DNA from: Chitinophaga sp. H8
Lineage (GTDB): Bacteria > Bacteroidota > Bacteroidia > Chitinophagales > Chitinophagaceae
Reading direction: 5' to 3'
Length of the DNA stretch: 64,000 nt
Assembly (NCBI RefSeq): GCF_040567655.1
Contig: NZ_JBEXAC010000001.1
Location: 1,488,001-1,552,000 of the forward strand
Positions within the stretch are counted from its first letter, which is position 1; every line of letters starts with the position of its first letter. The notes below the pieces were generated by a model, which saw only the letters and a list, made by a program, of their open reading frames with translations, was not told where the DNA came from and did no database searches. Below, piece by piece: positions 60,301 to 64,000 of the stretch. Position numbers and translations under genes: made by a program.

Positions 60301-60952
60301 TAATGCGGGTGCGGTATTAAGAACAGGGTATCCGCTTGATGGGATTTTTAGCTATCAGTTTGCCGGACTGGATAATACAGGTACGCCGCAATATTACTCA
60401 GAAGCAGGCAAAAAAATATACGGAACTGATCTGACAGTAAACGATATGGTGTATTCCGGAACGGCCAGACCTAAATATCTGCTGAGCCTTACCAATACCT
60501 TCAGCTATGAACGCTTTGATCTTTCCTTTATGATGATTGCACAAATGGGTGGGGTGTTCCGCAGAGATACTTACAATGGGGATAATTTTGATCATAAAGA
60601 TGTTTCCCTGCGCTGGAGAAAACCTGGAGATGAGCAGCATACCATTTATCCTAAACTCGCTGCTTTCAATACAGATGCCTGGTATTTCCCGTACATAGGG
60701 GAGATGATTGAAAAGGCAGACTTCGTGAAACTCCGCGATCTCACCCTTTCCTACAGGCTCGACAATAAAATATGGGGCAACACCGGACTCAATAATGCAA
60801 GGATTTATTTCCAGGGCCGTAATCTCTTGATGTGGACAGCCAATAAGGTGGGGGTAGATCCTGAAACAATTGAGCAGGTGGTGAATATGCCTACCAGCAG
60901 AGCACTTCCGCTGAGACCCGAGTTTTATATCGGATTTTCCGTAAACCTCTAA
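57383..60952 (+). CDS. SusC/RagA TonB-dependent receptor with STN domain
   Basis: About 1189 residues from the ATG at 57383; an in-frame TTG lies at 57323. The long N-terminus (MQKTAYGCLHFSALQGSR) precedes a signal (LLPLFLITALVSVKGAASAQ). STN domain: VTLSGQNLSLKKVFSVIEK to ELDYTLQGKTIILS. Then a regulatory-like domain (GRVTDMEGAALPGVSIQV), LDEVAITVNTGYQSISRERM, and plug motifs ANGEPLVVIDGFPAP and ASIYGARSSNGVIVITTKT. The barrel closes in LPLRPEFYIGFSVNL. It signals to FecR through STN and imports its ligand together with the SusD at 60963. Substrate unknown, as the locus lacks hydrolases. Confidence 0.96.
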   Translation: MQKTAYGCLHFSALQGSRLPAQISKVMRLLPLFLITALVSVKGAASAQSVTLSGQNLSLKKVFSVIEKQTGYVLFSNKELLSGSKNISLTVVDAPLKKVLDLVLKGQELDYTLQGKTIILSGKPRRAPVETSAALPAPVTVITGRVTDMEGAALPGVSIQVKETQKGVATTSDGSFSIAVSEGNTLRFSYVGYTPREITVTADMLKEGQPALIVKLSRAATKLDEVAITVNTGYQSISRERMTGAYSSVQTKRLEGKLQPSLLTALEGQAAGVAITKEGKVEVRGRSTFLANGEPLVVIDGFPAPGGLESVNIDNVETITVLKDAVAASIYGARSSNGVIVITTKTAKRGKLQVSYKGSTGMTLRPQLSYLNKTSAADFVDAEVDYYNSDVANVAWDYESYTTYGRVTQLMIQKDQGLLSEDEVNAELSQLRKNNTLGQLERYLFRKSLTQQHNLSLSASSDKFSTNAAVRYITNQTNMKGSSNNRLILDLKNDWKPVNRVTVKMFSNINFNNSKAPMEAGDMLDFSTLKIMKPYYDIVDASGNPQNIPAVRPDLIERYADYGGLKAMGYNPLNDLGLATTNNEAFLARLGASISVDILDGLSAEVGGAWTRGSGLLRNLRGANSFYVRSFYNAASSISNPGKHYLPEGAIMNETRSQSEAYTARAQVNYGKTFNGVHRISVIAGGEINKDLVDNNAAPTRMGYNDQAGTFATFNYMDFNSNVYKSDFLFPDGMKIVSNGAYSLRDNRFVSVYSNGSYEYDNRFILSGSARIDQGNLFGTNPKYRYKPNWSVGGTYKLGQEEFFKTAWIDQLNIRGSYGINGNISFTQGPFLLITPANYSAITGGIPYSISSLPDNNLRWERTMITNIGTDIRLVGGRLNLTLDYYNKLSKDLLAPDFIDPTYGRPIVTRNAGSARNTGIELSLESDVVKTDKFGWNVFFNGSYNRSKVLQFNYDYPSPNFLTFSFSSTILGSNAGAVLRTGYPLDGIFSYQFAGLDNTGTPQYYSEAGKKIYGTDLTVNDMVYSGTARPKYLLSLTNTFSYERFDLSFMMIAQMGGVFRRDTYNGDNFDHKDVSLRWRKPGDEQHTIYPKLAAFNTDAWYFPYIGEMIEKADFVKLRDLTLSYRLDNKIWGNTGLNNARIYFQGRNLLMWTANKVGVDPETIEQVVNMPTSRALPLRPEFYIGFSVNL

Positions 60953-60962
60953 TCCAATTACT

Positions 60963-62477
60963 ATGACCAATAAAAAATATATTATATCCTTTGCGGCGCT
61001 TTTCCTGATGAGCTCCTGTCAACGGTTCCTCGATGTGAAGCCTAAAGGAAAGCTGATCCCATCATCAGTAGCAGATTACGATCATCTGCTGGATAATACA
61101 AGTACGGTAGAACTCAATTTCCTGGATGGAAACAAAGGCTCAATGCTTGCCGGGCTTGGAGATAACATTGAAGTGACGGAAGGACAGGGTAAAGTAGGTT
61201 TCCTGCTTAGCAGTCATCCGAATGTGGAACGTTATTATGCCTATATCTTTCGCCAGCCTTATAAAAATCCTAACCTTGATGACGATTTCTGGAGTGCAGG
61301 TTCACAGGGTATGTATCCCCAGATATCCTATTTTAATAATGTCATTGCAGGAATCCGGGGCATCGGTCAAAAAACACCGGAGGAAGAGAGCTTAGGCAAA
61401 ACTTCGGTGGCCCAGGCACTCGTGGCCAGGGCATGGTGCTATTTCAATGCCAATATGATCTTTGGGCCGGTATACAAGCCTGGTACAGATAATTCCACCA
61501 AAACCATCCCGTATGTGGTGGATATTGATATCAATAAACCAATTCCCGATTTATCTACCTCGGAAGAAGTGGCTACGCGGGTGCTCAAAGAACTGCATGA
61601 AGCATTACCTGATCTTCCGGTAAGATCCACCTGGCCTTCCCGTGCCAATAAAGCCTCTGGCTATGCTATGCTGGCTTACTACCATCTGTTTACCCAAAAG
61701 TACGATAGTGTGGTACATTATGCCAGCCTGGCATGGACTGCTGCGGGTAGCCCGGCGAATGTGCTGTATGATTACAATAAATTCAAATTGGCGGACCCTG
61801 CAAGGCCGCTCACTTCACTGTTGCTTACTTCACAGGATGCTAACCTGAGTTTAGTAAATAGCCGGGAGATATTGTTCTACCGGGCCACAGAAAGGGAAGC
61901 TGGTTTTTCACTTTCGTATCCTTCTGCAGAACTGATCGCCTTGTTCGATCAGGCAAATGATCTCCGCTTCAGTTTTTTCTACCTCAATAGTCCCGGATAC
62001 AAAACAACGCAAGGGGGTGGTTATGATGATGGTATGCGCACCCTGAGTTATCGTTTCCGGAAAACGAAGATGACCGATGGTTTCTCCTGGCCGGAAGTAT
62101 TGCTCATGCGTGCAGAGGGATATGCCAGAATGAACAGACTCGACCTTGCGATTGCAGATCTTAATACACTTCGCCAATACCGGCTTAAAACCGGTACGCC
62201 CGGACTTACTGCCGGCACACAGGATGAAGTGATACAATGGGTGCTGGAAGAAAGAAGACGGGAGTTACCAATCGGTGGTTTCAAAAGGTTCCTCGATCTG
62301 AAACGCTTTACGCTCGACAAAGGCAAGCCCTGGTCCAAATCTGAGATCGTACACAAAATTGCCGGACAAAGTTATAAAGGCACCATCGACTCGAAAGATT
62401 TTATTGTGCCTATCAGTAATGTGGTGCTTAAGCATAACCCCAACTGGGGTATTCCGCTCGAAACCCGTCCTTATTAA
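60963..62477 (+). CDS. SusD/RagB-like lipoprotein
   Basis: 504 residues. Lipobox LFLMSSCQRFLDVKP. SusD marks include SSVADYDHLLDNTSTVEL, QALVARAWCYFNANMIFG with GPVYKPG, SRANKASGYAMLAYYHLF, and at the end RRRELPIGGFKRFLDLKRF. It lies 10 bases after susC and 11 before the TlpA-like gene, so the three form one operon. It binds whatever cargo the SusC imports. Confidence 0.94.
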   Translation: MTNKKYIISFAALFLMSSCQRFLDVKPKGKLIPSSVADYDHLLDNTSTVELNFLDGNKGSMLAGLGDNIEVTEGQGKVGFLLSSHPNVERYYAYIFRQPYKNPNLDDDFWSAGSQGMYPQISYFNNVIAGIRGIGQKTPEEESLGKTSVAQALVARAWCYFNANMIFGPVYKPGTDNSTKTIPYVVDIDINKPIPDLSTSEEVATRVLKELHEALPDLPVRSTWPSRANKASGYAMLAYYHLFTQKYDSVVHYASLAWTAAGSPANVLYDYNKFKLADPARPLTSLLLTSQDANLSLVNSREILFYRATEREAGFSLSYPSAELIALFDQANDLRFSFFYLNSPGYKTTQGGGYDDGMRTLSYRFRKTKMTDGFSWPEVLLMRAEGYARMNRLDLAIADLNTLRQYRLKTGTPGLTAGTQDEVIQWVLEERRRELPIGGFKRFLDLKRFTLDKGKPWSKSEIVHKIAGQSYKGTIDSKDFIVPISNVVLKHNPNWGIPLETRPY

Positions 62478-62488
62478 TTGTTTAATGG

Positions 62489-63607
62489 ATGAATATGCGA
62501 AAGTTATTTTCAGTCTTAATAATGATTGGGTGCGCCTCCGGCGCGGTAGCCCAACCGCAGCTTGTTATCAAAGGTACCGTGAAAGGAGACCTGAAAGGAC
62601 ATAATAAAGTATATGTATTGGGAGATGGTATAAAAAAGGATTCTGTTGAAATAAAAAATGGCCGTTTTACGATCAGTATGCCCTGGGTAAAAGATGCGCC
62701 CCCTTCCATCCGTGCTGAGTATGAAACCACATTGAAGCCAATTCCTCCGGCATTTGCTATAGTGGCAGATCGCCCTGGTACTATTTATTTCGATGTTACA
62801 GATTTAACCCAGGGGCTTCGGTCCGGAAAGATCCGTGGTAACCGTTCGGTGATTGCTTTTCAGGATTTTGAAAAAGGAAGGGAACAGGTAAGGGTAGAAG
62901 TAAGTGCTATCATAAATGAACGTTTTCCTGATAAAAACCAACGCGATTCGGCCAGAAATGTGGCTTTCCAGGAATTGATACAGCAGCGGCTGATTGCATA
63001 TATCGGCAGCTTTGTGGAAGCTAATGCAGATGCTTACATAGGTACATTTATACTCGGCCGTTATCAATCTGTTTTGTCAGCACAGGAGCTGGAAAGGCTT
63101 TATAACAAACTGGGTCCTCTTCAAAAGCGTTCCCCTACCGGTGCTGAAGTTGAAGCCCGTTTGATCGGCTTTAAACGTGCTGTACCTGGTTTCGAAGTGG
63201 TAGATTTTACACTGAATACGCCGGAAGAACAGCCTGTTACCTTCAGTAGCCTTCGTGGTAAATATGTGCTGATTGATTTCTGGTCCAGCTGGTGCGGGCC
63301 CTGCAAAGCCTCATTCCCATATATGAAGGAGCTATATCAGAAGTATCGTAGTGATAAATTCGAGATCCTGGGTATTTCCATTGATGAGAATAAGACAGCC
63401 TGGCTGAAGGAACTGGAAAAACAACAGCTGCCCTGGCCACAGGTACTGGATACAAAAAATGTGTCTGTAAACAGCTTTGCAGTAACCGCAGTGCCTACAG
63501 GTTATCTGATCAGTCCGGAAGGAAAAATAATCATGAAGCAGGTGGGATTTGGTGAAGAGGGGGATGGAGAAATAGAGAAAAAGTTAAAAGAGTTATTTGG
63601 ATTATAG
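62489..63607 (+). CDS. TlpA/thioredoxin-like exported disulfide protein with N-terminal DUF4369
   Basis: 372 residues. Signal peptide LFSVLIMIGCASGAVAQ. An N-terminal DUF4369-type beta domain (VIKGTVKGDLKGHNKVYV, KDSVEIKNGRFTISMPW), then a helical linker, then a thioredoxin domain: FTLNTPEEQPVTFSSLRGKY, YVLIDFWSSWCGPCKASFP with the active CxxC (Cys about 269 and 272), and a cis-Pro turn (AVTAVPTGYLI). TlpA-like proteins reduce disulfides in the periplasm. Such a gene regularly follows SusCD pairs in this group, where it may keep the receptor or its protein substrate reduced. Followed by a strong terminator. Confidence 0.93.
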   Translation: MNMRKLFSVLIMIGCASGAVAQPQLVIKGTVKGDLKGHNKVYVLGDGIKKDSVEIKNGRFTISMPWVKDAPPSIRAEYETTLKPIPPAFAIVADRPGTIYFDVTDLTQGLRSGKIRGNRSVIAFQDFEKGREQVRVEVSAIINERFPDKNQRDSARNVAFQELIQQRLIAYIGSFVEANADAYIGTFILGRYQSVLSAQELERLYNKLGPLQKRSPTGAEVEARLIGFKRAVPGFEVVDFTLNTPEEQPVTFSSLRGKYVLIDFWSSWCGPCKASFPYMKELYQKYRSDKFEILGISIDENKTAWLKELEKQQLPWPQVLDTKNVSVNSFAVTAVPTGYLISPEGKIIMKQVGFGEEGDGEIEKKLKELFGL

Positions 63608-63637
63608 AGCGAAGATTAAGATTTTGTACCAACTGTA

Positions 63638-63692
63638 TCTCTGATAGACCTAAAAAGCGCACAATTGTGCGCTTTTTTAGGTTTATCAGAGA
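63638..63692. terminator. Long palindromic terminator after the TlpA gene
   Basis: TCTCTGATA at 63638-63646 pairs with TATCAGAGA at 63684-63692, and inside it AAAAAGCGCACAA meets TTGTGCGCTTTTTT with one bulged T and a fully palindromic centre (GCGCACAATTGTGCGC). The stem is more than 20 bp. It lies between the plus-strand operon and the minus-strand HxlR gene, so it can end transcription from both sides. Confidence 0.85.
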
Positions 63693-63788
63693 GCAGTCTT
63701 AAAAAAATCAATTGTATAATCAGGTAATCTCTGCCGAGAGTTGCGTACAGTCATTCCATGAGTAAATGAAAAGTAGCTGGCCGGCTAC

Positions 63789-64000
63789 TTACGAATGTTT
63801 AGCAGGGGGGAAAGCGTCTAGGCTTTTACCGGGCCCTGCTCCAAGCTGCGCAAATGTCCATACTGCCATTTCATACAGAATGGGCCTGAGCGTATACCCG
63901 GCATCCGTTAGCTCATAGGTAACATACGGTGGTACTACTGGTAGCGCTTTGCGTAATAATAGCTGGTCTGACTCCAGTTGTTTCAGTTGCTGAATCAGCA
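63789..64000 (-). CDS. HxlR-family regulator, 3' part only
   Basis: The minus-strand frame from the right edge to a TAA at 63789-63791 reads LIQQLKQLESDQLLLRKAL, then PPYVTYELTDAGYTLRPIL and MAVWTFAQLG, followed by a short tail. This is the second half of an HxlR winged helix: recognition helix end, the wing with P-x-V-x-Y-E-L-T and the closing W-A helix. The start lies beyond the window. A strong hairpin lies just past its stop codon. Confidence 0.88.
   Translation of the reverse strand, partial: LIQQLKQLESDQLLLRKALPVVPPYVTYELTDAGYTLRPILYEMAVWTFAQLGAGPGKSLDAFPPAKHS

Overview
This window looks like a chromosomal segment of a Bacteroidota bacterium, most like Chitinophaga and its relatives in the Chitinophagaceae. 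The grounds are four SusC/SusD outer-membrane receptor pairs, three ECF sigma/FecR anti-sigma pairs placed directly upstream of STN-domain SusC proteins, GldA/GldF/GldG-type ABC genes, many Cys-lipoproteins, TAnnTTTG-type promoter elements and little use of Shine-Dalgarno sites. The genus is an inference. No tRNA, rRNA, insertion sequence, phage gene or CRISPR array was seen.

Layout. (1) 0-5.8 kb is an AT-richer accessory stretch: a HEPN-like protein, an XRE regulator behind three GGTA-N3-TACC palindromes, a small membrane protein, two unrecognised proteins, a macro-domain protein, a 54-codon ORF and a repeat cluster. (2) 5.85-18.95 kb, minus strand, is a polysaccharide utilisation locus: GH116, sigma, FecR, SusC, SusD, GH20 hexosaminidase and a NagX-like membrane acyltransferase. 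The likely target is a glycan containing GlcNAc plus a beta-linked hexose. (3) A lone protein at 19.1-20.0 kb may be a PD-(D/E)XK-type nuclease.

(4) 20.4-38.8 kb, plus strand, is the most unusual part: ten tightly packed genes coding for ECF sigma, FecR, a large divergent SusC, a DUF1735/discoidin lipoprotein, SusD, one GldA-like ABC ATPase, two tandem GldF-GldG fusion proteins, a single polypeptide carrying two complete MutS-type ATPase halves, and a secreted trypsin-like protease. It contains no carbohydrate enzyme. I propose a dedicated cell-envelope system in which a sigma-regulated outer-membrane receptor is joined to an ABC machine and a MutS-like mechano-ATPase. The function is unknown.

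(5) 38.8-41.9 kb holds single genes: DUF6194, HxlR, an M49-like metallopeptidase lipoprotein and DinB. (6) 42.4-53.9 kb is a second sugar locus without sigma/FecR: SusC (no STN), SusD and a lipoprotein, then a DeoR-type regulator on the opposite strand, then GH9, ROK kinase, MFS permease and a SIS-domain sugar-phosphate protein. Shared AAAACTGTAT/TAAAACAGCAA motifs upstream of susC and between deoR and GH9 suggest one DeoR regulon. (7) 54.0-55.2 kb is a YcaQ/AlkX-like DNA glycosylase. (8) 55.3-63.6 kb is a third sigma/FecR/SusC/SusD set ending in a TlpA-like thioredoxin protein. The window closes with a strong hairpin terminator and the 3' part of an HxlR regulator.

A consistent rule is visible: the three SusC proteins with an upstream sigma/FecR pair all carry an N-terminal STN domain, and the one controlled by DeoR does not. 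Assignments come from reading motifs and domain order. No database search was possible.
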